DNA of 64,000 nt from Magnetospirillum sp. XM-1 (GTDB lineage Bacteria; Pseudomonadota; Alphaproteobacteria; Rhodospirillales; Magnetospirillaceae), in the NCBI RefSeq assembly GCF_001511835.1, contig NZ_LN997848.1, forward strand, positions 2,818,001-2,882,000, given 5' to 3'. The notes below the pieces were generated by a model. It was not told where the DNA came from and did not search any database. It saw only the letters and a program-made list of their open reading frames with translations. A program made the position numbers and the translations under genes. Positions 43,554-55,793 of the stretch are shown one piece after another (the first letter of the stretch is position 1; every line of letters starts with the position of its first letter).

Positions 43554-44528
43554 ATGAAACCCTGGATGAAGATCGCCGCCGCCCTGATGGCTGTGCTCGT
43601 CCTGGCGGCCGCCTGGATCGCCTGGGAAGGCCACCGCCGCTTCACCGGGCCGGGGCCGTCGCCCAGGCCGGTTACCGTGATCATTCCCAAGGGGTCGGGC
43701 ACCGAGCTGATCGCCCAGTCGCTGGAAGGTGCCGGCGTGGTCTCGTCCCGCTATGTCTTCGCCGCCGGCGTCAAGCTGCGCCGTGCCACGCTGAAGGCCG
43801 GCGAATACGCCTTTCCCGCCCATGTGTCGCCGGAAGAGGCCATGCGCATCATCGCCGAGGGCAAGGTGGTGATCCACAAGCTGACGGTGGCCGAGGGGCT
43901 GACCGTGCGCCAGGTCCTCGATCTGGTGAAGGAGGCCGACTTCCTGTCCGGCTCCGTCACCCGCAAGCCGGCCGAAGGCCGCCTGCTGCCCGAGACCTGG
44001 CACATGGTCAGAGACGAAGCCCGCGACGACGTCGTCGCCCGCATGGAAAAGGCCATGGCCCAGACCCTGGACGTGCTGTGGGTGGCCCGCGCCCCCGGCC
44101 TGCCGCTTAAATCCAAGGACGACGCCCTGATCCTCGCCTCCATGGTCGAGCGCGAGACGGCCGTGGATTCCGAACGCGCCAAGGTCGCCGCCGTGTTCTA
44201 CAACCGCCTCGCCAAGGGTATGCGGCTGCAATCCGACCCCACGGTGATCTATGGCGTGTCCGACGGACTGGGTGAGCTCGACCATCCGCTCACCCGGGCC
44301 GAGCTCCAGACCAATCACCCCTGGAACACCTACACCATCGACGGATTGCCAAAGACCCCCATCGCCAATCCCGGCCGCGCCTCGCTGGAAGCCGTGCTCC
44401 ACCCGGCCAAGACCGACGCGCTGTACTTCGTCGCCGACGGCACCGGCGGCCACGCCTTCGCCCGGACGCTGGACGAGCACAATTCAAACGTGGCGAAGTG
44501 GCGGCAGTTGGAGAAGGCGGGGAAGTAG
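43554..44528 (+). CDS. mltG: Endolytic peptidoglycan transglycosylase MltG
   Basis: 324 residues from ATG 43554. One N-terminal membrane helix (IAAALMAVLVLAAAWIAW), a LysM-like subdomain (VIIPKGSGTELIAQSLEGAGV), then the YceG catalytic domain with Glu in SMVERETAVDSER (about 205), LQSDPTVIYG and NTYTIDGLPKTPIANPG. It cuts new glycan strands and helps set their length. Its place after fabF is usual in many proteobacteria. Confidence 0.94.
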   Translation: MKPWMKIAAALMAVLVLAAAWIAWEGHRRFTGPGPSPRPVTVIIPKGSGTELIAQSLEGAGVVSSRYVFAAGVKLRRATLKAGEYAFPAHVSPEEAMRIIAEGKVVIHKLTVAEGLTVRQVLDLVKEADFLSGSVTRKPAEGRLLPETWHMVRDEARDDVVARMEKAMAQTLDVLWVARAPGLPLKSKDDALILASMVERETAVDSERAKVAAVFYNRLAKGMRLQSDPTVIYGVSDGLGELDHPLTRAELQTNHPWNTYTIDGLPKTPIANPGRASLEAVLHPAKTDALYFVADGTGGHAFARTLDEHNSNVAKWRQLEKAGK

Positions 44529-44545
44529 GGGGCGGTCCTTAGACT

Positions 44546-44646
44546 CCCTCTCCCTCCGGGAGAGGGGTGGGGTGAGGGGCCGCACCATTCGGCTTCGCCG
44601 CTCACGCGGGCTCCGCCCGCACCCGCCAAAGGGCGCGGCCCTTTGG
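44546..44646. repeat. Intergenic GC-rich palindromic repeats after mltG
   Basis: CCCTCTCCC/GGGAGAGGG (44546-44566), GCGGGC/GCCCGC (about 44606-44621) and CCAAAGGGC/GGCCCTTTGG (about 44626-44646) form three hairpins in a row, without an ORF. They look like REP-type intergenic elements; no intrinsic T-run follows. Confidence 0.55.
44597..44611. repeat. 15-bp direct repeat, left copy, flanking the toxin cassette
   Basis: GCCGCTCACGCGGGC, identical to 45999-46013 on the right of the amidase/immunity pair. The two copies enclose about 1.4 kb. Confidence 0.65.
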
Positions 44647-44719
44647 GAACCGTTAGAAGAATAAATTCCTTTTTCCGTTGTCGGGTTTGTGGTAGGAATA
44701 GTCCACCAACACCCGAAAT

Positions 44720-44758
44720 ACGCCCGGAGCCAGGCATTGGCTCCGGGCGTTTTCTTTT
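44720..44758 (+). terminator. Strong terminator / possible attenuator before the amidase gene
   Basis: ACGCCCGGAGCC (44720-44731) pairs perfectly with GGCTCCGGGCGT (44739-44750), followed by TTTCTTTT, only 14 nt before the amidase start. The 5' arm sequence GCCCGGAGCC recurs at 44759-44768, where it contains the amidase SD (GGAG). The 3' arm can therefore pair with either, so the transcript can terminate or, if it reads through, hide its SD. Confidence 0.75.
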
Positions 44759-44772
44759 GCCCGGAGCCTGCC

Positions 44773-45471
44773 ATGTATCCTTTTCCGCTGACCGAGGCCA
44801 ATCTGAAGAAGGCCATGACCGATCCCCGCTACACCAACTCCCGCCACCCGGATTCCCAGTCATGGCGCGATATGGTGTCCCAGGGCTTCGCCACCCTCTA
44901 TCCCGACCAGACCCTGCGCGGTGACCACACCGACCAGATGGAGCGCCGCCAGGGCGCAGACGGCAATATCTACGCCTCGGACGGAACCAAGGTGGCCAGC
45001 GGGAGCATCCGTATCCGCAGCTATACCCGCACCGTCAACGGCCACGTGGTCGAGGTGGCGGCCCACGAGCGGACCGGCGGCAGCGGAGCCAAGGCACCGT
45101 TCGATGCGGACAAGTCGGCAGAGACGTTGAGAGCGCGCGCCGAGGCCAAATCAAAAGGGCGTTGTGCCAATTACGTCAAGGCGGCCCTTAGCAGTGGCGG
45201 CCTCCAGGTGGGTGTTGGCGTCCGTGATGCCAAGGATATGGGACCAGCCCTGGAGAAGGCCGGATTTGAACCGGTTGCCGAAGAGGCGTATAAACCTCGA
45301 AAAGGCGATGTCGTCGTTATCCAGCCCTATCCAGGCGGGAGCATTGAAGGCCATACGGCAATGTATGACGGCAAGACTTGGATATCGGACTACAAGCAAA
45401 GGGATATGTGGGGTGGCGATGGATACCGCACGCACAAACCGGCCCATCAGGTCTATCGTCGCAGCCCTTAG
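44773..45471 (+). CDS. Peptidoglycan amidase-like (NlpC/P60-CHAP fold) toxin, T6SS Tae-type candidate
   Basis: 232 residues from ATG 44773 (GGAG six bases upstream). No signal peptide. The C-terminal 110 residues have the Cys-His papain-like layout of amidase effectors: GRCANYVKAALSSGG (Cys about 134), then KPRKGDVVVIQPYPGG, GHTAMYDGKTWISDYKQRD (His about 193) and a closing HQVYR. The middle has a YTRTVNGHVVEVAAHERTGG beta segment. Without a signal and with an overlapping gene for a secreted protein behind it, this looks like an effector delivered to a rival's periplasm, with immunity. No T6SS gene is in view, so the delivery route is inference; a phage-type lysin is the alternative. Confidence 0.6.
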   Translation: MYPFPLTEANLKKAMTDPRYTNSRHPDSQSWRDMVSQGFATLYPDQTLRGDHTDQMERRQGADGNIYASDGTKVASGSIRIRSYTRTVNGHVVEVAAHERTGGSGAKAPFDADKSAETLRARAEAKSKGRCANYVKAALSSGGLQVGVGVRDAKDMGPALEKAGFEPVAEEAYKPRKGDVVVIQPYPGGSIEGHTAMYDGKTWISDYKQRDMWGGDGYRTHKPAHQVYRRSP

Positions 45472-45994
45472 CCTTGTCGTCGCTCTCGTCTCCCCCATTC
45501 CGACGTTTGGGGCGGATGGGGAGTCGATGGCAGGGCAACTTCACCGTGCGGCATCAGCGCCCGAGCGCGCATTGAACGTCATTTTGAAGGTTCAAGCCTC
45601 GGAACGGCCTGGAAATGTGCACCTCTTTGACTTCCTCACCGATTACAAAGGGGCTCGGCGGACTTACGAGAAAATGTTCGGTCGCTACTTCAGTTCGGCG
45701 TATCTCGATGCCGTCGCGGCCTATGAGCGTGAACTGGTCGTCCAGAATTGTGGTGGCGAATATGTCGAGGGCGATATGTGCGGGCTGGAATCGAGCCCGC
45801 TGAACTGCGCCCAGGACGACGCACCCTATGGTTACTGGTATCGTACTGAACGCAGCACGGGTAACTCAGTCATCATCGTTGCCGCCTGGGAACGCTCCGG
45901 CCCCTGGATAGCCCGATACCGGATGAGTAAAGAGGCGCGCGGTTGGGTGGTCGATGGCGTCGAGTGTCATCAGGGGTATCATTACAACTGGTAG
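45419..45994 (+). CDS. Periplasmic protein, candidate immunity to the amidase
   Basis: 191 residues from ATG 45419, overlapping the amidase gene by 53 nt, with GGGGTGG upstream. Signal peptide: basic MDTARTNRPIRS, hydrophobic IVAALSLVVALVSPIP, cleavage near TFGAD (about residue 32). The mature part is a small globular domain with four Cys (VVQNCGGEY, DMCGLES, LNCAQDD, VECHQGY) and paired strands (SVIIVAAWERSGPWIARYRM). Size, location and overlap are those of a Tai-type immunity protein; the fold recalls DUF3828 proteins by eye. Function inferred from context only. Confidence 0.55.
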   Translation: MDTARTNRPIRSIVAALSLVVALVSPIPTFGADGESMAGQLHRAASAPERALNVILKVQASERPGNVHLFDFLTDYKGARRTYEKMFGRYFSSAYLDAVAAYERELVVQNCGGEYVEGDMCGLESSPLNCAQDDAPYGYWYRTERSTGNSVIIVAAWERSGPWIARYRMSKEARGWVVDGVECHQGYHYNW

Positions 45995-45998
45995 CCTT

Positions 45999-46013
45999 GC
46001 CGCTCACGCGGGC
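45999..46013. repeat. 15-bp direct repeat, right copy, flanking the toxin cassette
   Basis: GCCGCTCACGCGGGC, as at 44597-44611. It lies four bases after the stop of the immunity candidate and just before the glgC 3' end. Confidence 0.65.
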
Positions 46014-46019
46014 CCTCTC

Positions 46020-47309
46020 CTATGCTCCCAGCAATTTCAGCTTCTCCGCCGTCACCAGGGTGATGCCCTTTTCCGTGCGGTGGAAGCGGGCGGCGTCCAG
46101 GGCGGCGTCCTCGCCCACCACCAGACCCGGCGGCACCACCACGCCCTGGTCGACGATGCAGCGTTTCAGGCGCGCATGGCGGCCGATGTCGACGTTGGGC
46201 AGGATGACGGCGTCCTCGACCACGCAATAGGAATTGACCCGGACGTTGGAGAACAGCATGGAGCGCCGCACCACGGCGCCCGAGACGATGCAGCCTCCCG
46301 CCACCAGGGAATCCACCGCCATGCCGCGCCTGTGATCGGAATCGAACACGAACTTGGCGGGCGGCGATTGCGGCTGGTCGGTCCAGATGGGCCAGCTCTC
46401 GTCATAGAGGTTCAGCGCCGGCGTCACCGTGGTGAGGTCGATATTGGCCTCCCAATAGGCGTCGATGGTGCCGACGTCGCGCCAGTAATGCTCCCGCGCC
46501 CCTTCGTGCATGACGCAGGAATCCTGGAAGTGGTGGGCGATCACCCGGTGGGTGCCGACCAGGGCGGGGATCAGGTCCTTGCCGAAATCGTGGCTGGTCC
46601 CTGCGGCTGTGGAGTCCTTCTGCAGCATGTCGAACAGCAGCTGGGCGTTGAAGATGTAGATGCCCATGCTGGCCATGGCCTTGTCGGGATGTCCGGGCAT
46701 GGGCTGCGGGTTGGCGGGCTTCTCGTCGAAGCGGATGATGCGGTCGTCGTCGTCCACCGCCATGACGCCGAAGCCCTTGGCGGCCTCCAGCGGCACCTCG
46801 ATGCAGGCGACGGTGACGTCGGCCCCGGCCGCCAGGTGGTGGGCCAGCATGCGGCCGTAATGCATCTTGTAGACATGGTCGCCGGCCAGGATCAGCACAT
46901 GCTCGGGCCTATGCGCCCGGACGATGTCCAGGTTCTGGAACACCGCGTCGGCGGTGCCCTTGTACCAGTTCTCGCCCTGGGTGCGCTGCTGGGCGGGCAG
47001 CAGCTCGATGAACTCGTTGAACTCGCCCCTGAGGAAACCCCAACCGCGCTGGATGTGCTGCAGCAGGGAATGGGCCTTGTACTGGGTCAGCACGCCGATG
47101 CGGCGGATGCCGGAATTGATGCAGTTGGAGAGCGTGAAGTCGACGATGCGGAACTTGCCGGCGAAGGGAATGGCCGGCTTGGCGTGCCAGTCGGTGAGGT
47201 CCATCAGGCGCGAGCCGCGCCCGCCCGCCAGGATCAGCGCCAGGGTCTTGCGCAGGCGGTCGTTGACCTCGATGTCGATGGCGGCGCTCCGATCGGTGGG
47301 ATCGTACAT
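46020..47309 (-). CDS. glgC: Glucose-1-phosphate adenylyltransferase
   Basis: 429 residues. [33 protein letters not shown] (in part) is the nucleotide-binding N-terminus, [13 protein letters not shown] the catalytic Asp region, and [17 protein letters not shown] and the C-terminal beta-helix follow. Makes ADP-glucose for glycogen. It diverges from glgA with a shared 174-nt control region. Confidence 0.96.
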   Translation of the reverse strand: MYDPTDRSAAIDIEVNDRLRKTLALILAGGRGSRLMDLTDWHAKPAIPFAGKFRIVDFTLSNCINSGIRRIGVLTQYKAHSLLQHIQRGWGFLRGEFNEFIELLPAQQRTQGENWYKGTADAVFQNLDIVRAHRPEHVLILAGDHVYKMHYGRMLAHHLAAGADVTVACIEVPLEAAKGFGVMAVDDDDRIIRFDEKPANPQPMPGHPDKAMASMGIYIFNAQLLFDMLQKDSTAAGTSHDFGKDLIPALVGTHRVIAHHFQDSCVMHEGAREHYWRDVGTIDAYWEANIDLTTVTPALNLYDESWPIWTDQPQSPPAKFVFDSDHRRGMAVDSLVAGGCIVSGAVVRRSMLFSNVRVNSYCVVEDAVILPNVDIGRHARLKRCIVDQGVVVPPGLVVGEDAALDAARFHRTEKGITLVTAEKLKLLGA

Positions 47310-47483
47310 TCATCACCCCTTGGACGTTTTTTCGTTGCCTTATGACGGTGCCACAATCCCCGCATGGGTACAATCGCAGGGGGCGGGACGCGGCCATGTG
47401 GGGCCACGGCCTCTCTCGACGGCGGCGGTAATCCGGGATAGGCTGAAGGTAGGAGTGCTTCAACCTCCGAGACGGGGTCCGAG

Positions 47484-48958
<1,475 letters not shown>

Positions 48959-48962
<4 letters not shown>

Positions 48963-49933
48963 CGTCCGAAGCCGTTCCGGTTCTGGTCGCCGACATCGGC
49001 GGCACCCATGCCCGCTTCGCCCTGGTGGGCGCCGATGGCGAGGCGGCCAACCCGGTGGTGCTGCGCTGCGCCGATTACGATGGTCCGGCGCCCGCCATCA
49101 AGGCCTATCTCGCCGACCAGGGGGGCGGGGCCGCACCCCGGCGCGGGGCCTTCGCCGTGGCCTCGGTGATCGACGGCGACCGCATCGAGCTGACCAATTC
49201 CCCCTGGCGCTTCTCCATCGAGGCGACCCGCCAGGCCGTGGGGCTCGAGCGGCTGGAGGTGGTCAACGACTTCACCGCCGTGGCGCTCTCGGTCCGTCAT
49301 TTGAAGCCCGAGCATCTGGTCGCCATGGGCGGCGGAGCGGCCCTGGCCGGGCGCCCCATCGCCGTGCTGGGGCCGGGCACCGGGCTCGGCGTGTCGGCCC
49401 TGGTTCCCGCCGCCTCGGGCGAGTGGACGGCCCTCGATACCGAGGGGGGCCACGTCACCATGGCCGCCGCCACCGAGCGCGAGGCCCGCATCCTCGACCG
49501 CCTGCGCACCCAGTTCGACCATGTCTCGGCCGAGCGGGTGCTGTCGGGGCAGGGGCTGGTCAACCTCTACCAGGCCATCGCCGCCCTGTCCGGGCATCAG
49601 GCGGTGTTCTCCACCCCCGACGTGATCAGCAAGCGGGGCCTGGACGGTTCGTGCCCGGTCAGCCGCGAGGCGGTGGAGACCTTCTTCGCCATGATGGGCA
49701 CCGTGGCGGGCAATCTGGCCCTGTCGCTGGGGGCCAAGGGCGGCCTGTTCATCGCCGGCGGCATCCTGCCGCGCATGGCCGACGCCTTCCGCCTGTCGTC
49801 GTTCAGGACGCGCTTCGAGGCCCATGGGCGGTTCCAGCCCTATCTGGCCCAGATCCCCGTCTGGCTGATCACCCACCCGCTGCCGGCCTTCGTGGGATTG
49901 GCGGCTTTGGTGGGCTCCGAGAATTCCGCATAG
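48959..49933 (+). CDS. glk: Glucokinase
   Basis: 324 residues. VLVADIGGTHARFAL is the N-terminal phosphate loop, VVNDFTAVA the catalytic Asp region, LGPGTGLGVSALVP the second loop, and EGGHVTMA and GLFIAGGILPRM follow. ATP-dependent phosphorylation of glucose. Coupled to glgA, so it joins glucose use to glycogen turnover. Confidence 0.94.
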
Positions 49934-49995
49934 GCCCATTCCGTCGCCGCGCTTGCATTGCGGCGCAACATGCACGATATCTGAATTATCGAGGC

Positions 49996-50553
49996 ATGTT
50001 CACGAGCCCTCCCATGTTGGTTTCCCCGTTCAAGGTCGGCGAGTTCGACGGCATGGCGCCCCGCGAGGACGCGGCGGTGCTGCGCATCTGCGATCCGACC
50101 GATGACTGGAAGGCCGAGGGACGGGGGCTGGCCGATTCCGGTTGGGGCGCGGCCCTGACGCTCGCCTTCTGGGACATGGATGCTTCGGCTCTGGGGGTGA
50201 AAGGCCGCCTGATCACCCGGCTGTGGGGCCGCAACCGCGCCGTGTTCGAGGCTTTGGCCGGCCGGCTGTTCGGCTCCGACATTCCCTGGCGGCCCTTCAT
50301 CGCCGCCGACGCCGCCGCCATTGCCGCCTTCGCCGACGGGCTGGCGGACAAGGGCATCAGGGAGGTGCTGGTGGTCTGCCGCAACGGCCGCGGCCGCTCG
50401 AGCACCGTCGGCCGCTGGCTGGCGCGTCGCCTCGGTGCCCGCTTCGCCGTCAGCGGCGACGACCGTGATTCGGGATATATCCGCGAGACCCTGGACCGGG
50501 TGGCGGGCTCGTCGCCCAACCGCATCGAGCCGACGCTCACCCAGGCGGCCTGA
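49996..50553 (+). CDS. Hypothetical protein with phosphatase-like C-x5-R loop
   Basis: 185 residues from ATG 49996. VLVVCRNGRGRSSTVGRWLARRLG (about 130-153, in part) has the Cys-x5-Arg-Ser of protein tyrosine phosphatases after a buried strand, followed by a helix as in that fold. The N-terminal half (ILRICDPTDDW, TLAFWDMDAS) has acids that could act as general acid. No close family recognised. Single gene between glk and purQ; the substrate is unknown. Confidence 0.6.
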   Translation: MFTSPPMLVSPFKVGEFDGMAPREDAAVLRICDPTDDWKAEGRGLADSGWGAALTLAFWDMDASALGVKGRLITRLWGRNRAVFEALAGRLFGSDIPWRPFIAADAAAIAAFADGLADKGIREVLVVCRNGRGRSSTVGRWLARRLGARFAVSGDDRDSGYIRETLDRVAGSSPNRIEPTLTQAA

Positions 50554-50634
50554 ACAAGCGCCATCGGGACTGGAATCCGAATCGGTTCCGGGGTACACAT
50601 CAGCCTCCGTCTCCCTTGCGTGAAGGCAACGCCC

Positions 50635-51320
50635 TTGAAAGCCGCCGTCATCGTTTTCCCCGGCTCCAACTGCGACCGTGACGTCGCCGTGGCGCTGGAA
50701 GCAAGCATGGGCTCCAAGCCCCTCATGGTGTGGCACCGCGACACCCAACTGCCCGACCTGGACCTGATCGTGGTCCCCGGCGGCTTCTCCTATGGCGATT
50801 ACCTGCGCTGCGGCGCCATGGCGGCCCATTCGCCGATCATGCGGGAGGTCAAGCGCCAGGCGGAGAAGGGCACAAGGGTGCTGGGCATCTGCAACGGCTT
50901 CCAGATCCTGACCGAAACCGGCCTGCTGCCGGGCGTGCTCATGCGCAACCGCAATCTCAAGTTCATCTGCCAGGACGTGTACCTGCGCGTCGAGAACGCC
51001 GAGACCGATTTCGCGCGCAAGCACAAGCTGGGCGACGTGGTGCGCTATCCCATCGCGCACGCCGAGGGCAACTACTTCGTCGAGCCCGAGGCCTTCCGCG
51101 CCATGGAGGGCAATGGCCAGGTGGCGTTCCGCTACTGCTCGAAGACTGGCGAGGTGTCCGATGCCACCAATCCCAACGGCGCCTTGTCCAACGTGGCCGG
51201 TATCTATAACGAGACCAAGACGGTGCTGGGCCTGATGCCCCACCCCGAGCGTCTGGCCGAGGACCTGCTGGGCGGGTCCGACGGCAAGAAGATGTTCGAT
51301 TCCCTGGTGGAGGCGCTGCG

Positions 51321-51324
<4 letters not shown>
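50635..51324 (+). CDS. purQ: Phosphoribosylformylglycinamidine synthase, glutaminase subunit
   Basis: 229 residues from TTG 50635, which gives the family N-terminus ([15 protein letters not shown]) and has AAGG nine bases upstream; GTG 50620 is possible. Class I amidotransferase: nucleophile in [10 protein letters not shown] (about 88), and the His-Glu of [12 protein letters not shown]. Supplies ammonia to PurL. The stop overlaps the purL start. purS is not next to it. Confidence 0.93.
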
Positions 51325-53525
<2,201 letters not shown>

Positions 53526-53555
53526 GGCCACGGCATCCTCGTCTCGCGCGGAACC

Positions 53556-53596
53556 AAAGCCCTCTCATCCCTTGCGGGTGAGAGGGCTTTTCCTTT
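53556..53596 (+). terminator. Intrinsic terminator after purL
   Basis: AAAGCCCTCTCA (53556-53567) pairs with TGAGAGGGCTTT (53579-53590), followed by TCCTTT. Confidence 0.8.
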
Positions 53597-53696
53597 GGCG
53601 GGAAGCCCTTCGTTCCATGGGGCCATAGCGCTGTTGCGGGCGCTGGTGCGGCCCCGTATTGTGATCGCGGAAGGGGAGCATTAGGAAAGATACGCC

Positions 53697-53954
53697 ATGC
53701 CCATGGAAGCCAATGAGATCGAAGCCCTGATTCGCGAGGGGATTCCCGATGCCAAGGTGATCATCGAGGATCTGCGCGGCGACGGCGATCACTACTCGGC
53801 CCTGGTGATTTCCGAGGCCTTCCGCGGCAAGAGCCGCGTCGCCCAGCATCAGATGGTCTTCGCCGCCATGCAGGGGAAGATGGGCGGCCAGCTGCACGCC
53901 ATGGCGCTGCAGACCGCGACCCCCGACAACGCCCCCGATTTCGCCAAGGATTAG
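53697..53954 (+). CDS. bolA: BolA family protein
   Basis: 85 residues (ATG 53697 with AGGAAAG upstream; ATG two codons later possible). IREGIPDAKVIIEDLRGDGDHYSALVIS and the FRGKSRVAQHQMVFAAM helix with the invariant His are typical. It works with a monothiol glutaredoxin in iron-sulfur handling, and grxD is the next gene. Confidence 0.93.
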   Translation: MPMEANEIEALIREGIPDAKVIIEDLRGDGDHYSALVISEAFRGKSRVAQHQMVFAAMQGKMGGQLHAMALQTATPDNAPDFAKD

Positions 53955-54038
53955 GCTGGCGCGCTTGCGCCCCGGCGCTGTGCTGCCTACATCTCAACCA
54001 CGATCCGTCACGATCCATATTCCGAGGAAATTCGACCG

Positions 54039-54368
54039 ATGAGCAATCCCGTTTTCGACCGCATCCGCCAGGACCTTTCCGAGAATGATGTGGTCCTCTA
54101 CATGAAGGGCACGCCCATGTTCCCGCAGTGCGGCTTTTCCGCCGCCGTGGTGCAGGTGCTGACCAATCTGGGCGTCAAGTTCAAGGGCATCGACATCCTG
54201 GTCGATCCTTCCTTGCGCGAAGGCATCAAGCAGTTCACCAACTGGCCGACCCTGCCGCAGCTCTACGTCAAGGGCGAGTTCGTCGGCGGCTGCGACATCG
54301 TGCGCGAGATGGCCGAATCGGGCGAGCTGAAGCAGCTGATGGCCGACAAGGGCGTCGCCAGCGCCTAG
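54039..54368 (+). CDS. grxD: Monothiol glutaredoxin (Grx4 family)
   Basis: 109 residues. The C-G-F-S active site is in MFPQCGFSAAVVQ (about residue 30), with YMKGTP before and WPTLPQLYVKGEFVGGCDI after it. It binds a [2Fe-2S] cluster shared with BolA and hands clusters on. The pairing with bolA 84 nt upstream is a common alphaproteobacterial arrangement. Confidence 0.95.
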   Translation: MSNPVFDRIRQDLSENDVVLYMKGTPMFPQCGFSAAVVQVLTNLGVKFKGIDILVDPSLREGIKQFTNWPTLPQLYVKGEFVGGCDIVREMAESGELKQLMADKGVASA

Positions 54369-54390
54369 GCGCCTTCCTATTCAGGATAAG

Positions 54391-54427
54391 CGGCCCGGAA
54401 GGCGACTTCCGGGCCGTTTTGCTTTTT
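54391..54427 (+). terminator. Intrinsic terminator after grxD
   Basis: CGGCCCGGAAG (54391-54401) pairs with CTTCCGGGCCG (54406-54416) across GCGA, then TTTTGCTTTTT. Confidence 0.9.
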
Positions 54428-54472
54428 CTCCCTCCTCCAGCCTTGGGCTGGGGGAGGGGGGGAATTAGATCC

Positions 54473-54886
54473 CTAGGCAACGTCCCTGGCGTAGGCCTCC
54501 AGCGCCGACAGGCCGCTTTCCAGGTCTTCGATCTCGAAGCATTTCTGCATGACGGATTCGGCCCCCTGGGTGATCCAGGCTTCATGCCGGCGGGGGTCCC
54601 GGGAACCGGTGGTGACGACGACCGGAACGTCCTTCAGCAGCGGATCGAGCTTCATGTAGATCAGCAGTTCCGAGGCGTCCTCGCTTCCCACCATGCCGTC
54701 CAGCAGGACCACGTCGGTGTCCGCGCCGCCGGTCTCCTCGATTCTCCGATTGAAATGCTCCACCGCCCCATCGATGGAATCGACCCAGGTCACGGCGCAG
54801 TCGAACACCTGTGCGCCCAGGGCGAATTGCTGCAACCGCGCATCGGCCACATTGTCTTCGACGATCAGCACCTTGAGGTGTCGCAC
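54473..54886 (-). CDS. Single-domain response regulator (receiver protein)
   Basis: 137 residues. Receiver fold with acids in LIVEDN (residues 7-12), phospho-acceptor Asp in VVLLDGMVG (about 63), Thr in VVVTTGSR and Lys in VMQKCFE. No output domain, so it may relay phosphate or bind a partner. No kinase gene is adjacent. It converges on grxD. Confidence 0.85.
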   Translation of the reverse strand: MRHLKVLIVEDNVADARLQQFALGAQVFDCAVTWVDSIDGAVEHFNRRIEETGGADTDVVLLDGMVGSEDASELLIYMKLDPLLKDVPVVVTTGSRDPRRHEAWITQGAESVMQKCFEIEDLESGLSALEAYARDVA

Positions 54887-54965
54887 GTTTGCCTTCGCCG
54901 AAAGTCCAATCGGGACTCAGTATAGCTGAAACTACTTCTGCGGGAAAGTCGTTCGCTTTCCGCGC

Positions 54966-54999
54966 AAAAAACAACGGCCCGGAACTGCTTCCGGGCCGT
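54966..54999 (-). terminator. Intrinsic terminator after rpsD
   Basis: On the minus strand ACGGCCCGGAA (54999-54989) pairs with TTCCGGGCCGT (54984-54974) across GCAG, then TGTTTTTTG. Confidence 0.9.
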
Positions 55000-55022
55000 G
55001 TCTTGTCGCCGGTGGGCGAACC

Positions 55023-55640
55023 TTAGCGCGAATAGAATTCGACGACGAGGTTCGGTTCCATCTGCACGGCATAGGGGACATCGCCCAGCTTGGGGATGCG
55101 GACGAACTTGCCCTTCATCTCCTTGTGGTCGACTTCCATGTAGTCGGGGACGTCGCGCTCGCCGGACTGGGCGGCCTCGAGGATCAGGGCCATGTCCTTG
55201 GACTTGGTCTTCACCGAGATGACGTCGCCTTCGTTGACGCGGTACGACGGAATGTTGACGCGCTTGCCGTTGACCAGGATGTGGCAGTGGTTGACCAGCT
55301 GGCGGGCGGCGAACGGGGTGGGGGCGAACTTGAGGCGGTAGACCACCGCGTCCAGGCGGCACTCCAGCAGGCCGATCAGGTTCTCGGAGGTGTCGCCACG
55401 GCGGCGCACGGCCTCGTCATACAGACGGCGGAACTGCTTCTCGCTGATGTTGCCGTAGTAGCCCTTGAGCTTCTGCTTGGCCATCAGCTGGGTGCCGAAA
55501 TCGGACGGCTTCTTGCGGCGCTGGCCGTGCTGGCCGGGAGGGTTCTCCTTGCCGCGGTTCAGCGGGGACTTGGAGCGGCCCCAGAGATTGGCGCCCAGGC
55601 GGCGATTAATCTTGTACTTGGCTTCAATACGCTTGCTCAT
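55023..55640 (-). CDS. rpsD: Ribosomal protein uS4
   Basis: 205 residues from ATG 55640. [21 protein letters not shown] is the alphaproteobacterial S4 N-terminus; the S4 RNA-binding domain includes [33 protein letters not shown] (in part). It nucleates 30S assembly. Monocistronic, with its own terminator. The longer frame to 55742 is not part of the family. Confidence 0.96.
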   Translation of the reverse strand: MSKRIEAKYKINRRLGANLWGRSKSPLNRGKENPPGQHGQRRKKPSDFGTQLMAKQKLKGYYGNISEKQFRRLYDEAVRRRGDTSENLIGLLECRLDAVVYRLKFAPTPFAARQLVNHCHILVNGKRVNIPSYRVNEGDVISVKTKSKDMALILEAAQSGERDVPDYMEVDHKEMKGKFVRIPKLGDVPYAVQMEPNLVVEFYSR

Positions 55641-55793
55641 GGTCTTCCTTCTGGCCGAATTGATCAGCCTATTGGGTTGTCCCGATAGTCCTGGTCCGCC
55701 TGGGGAGGCGGGGAGGGGTGGGCGCGCCAAACGGCCGGCCACCCGCTTTCTCGGGAGGAGAAGGGGCGCACTATACGGATCGGCAGCGCTTTT

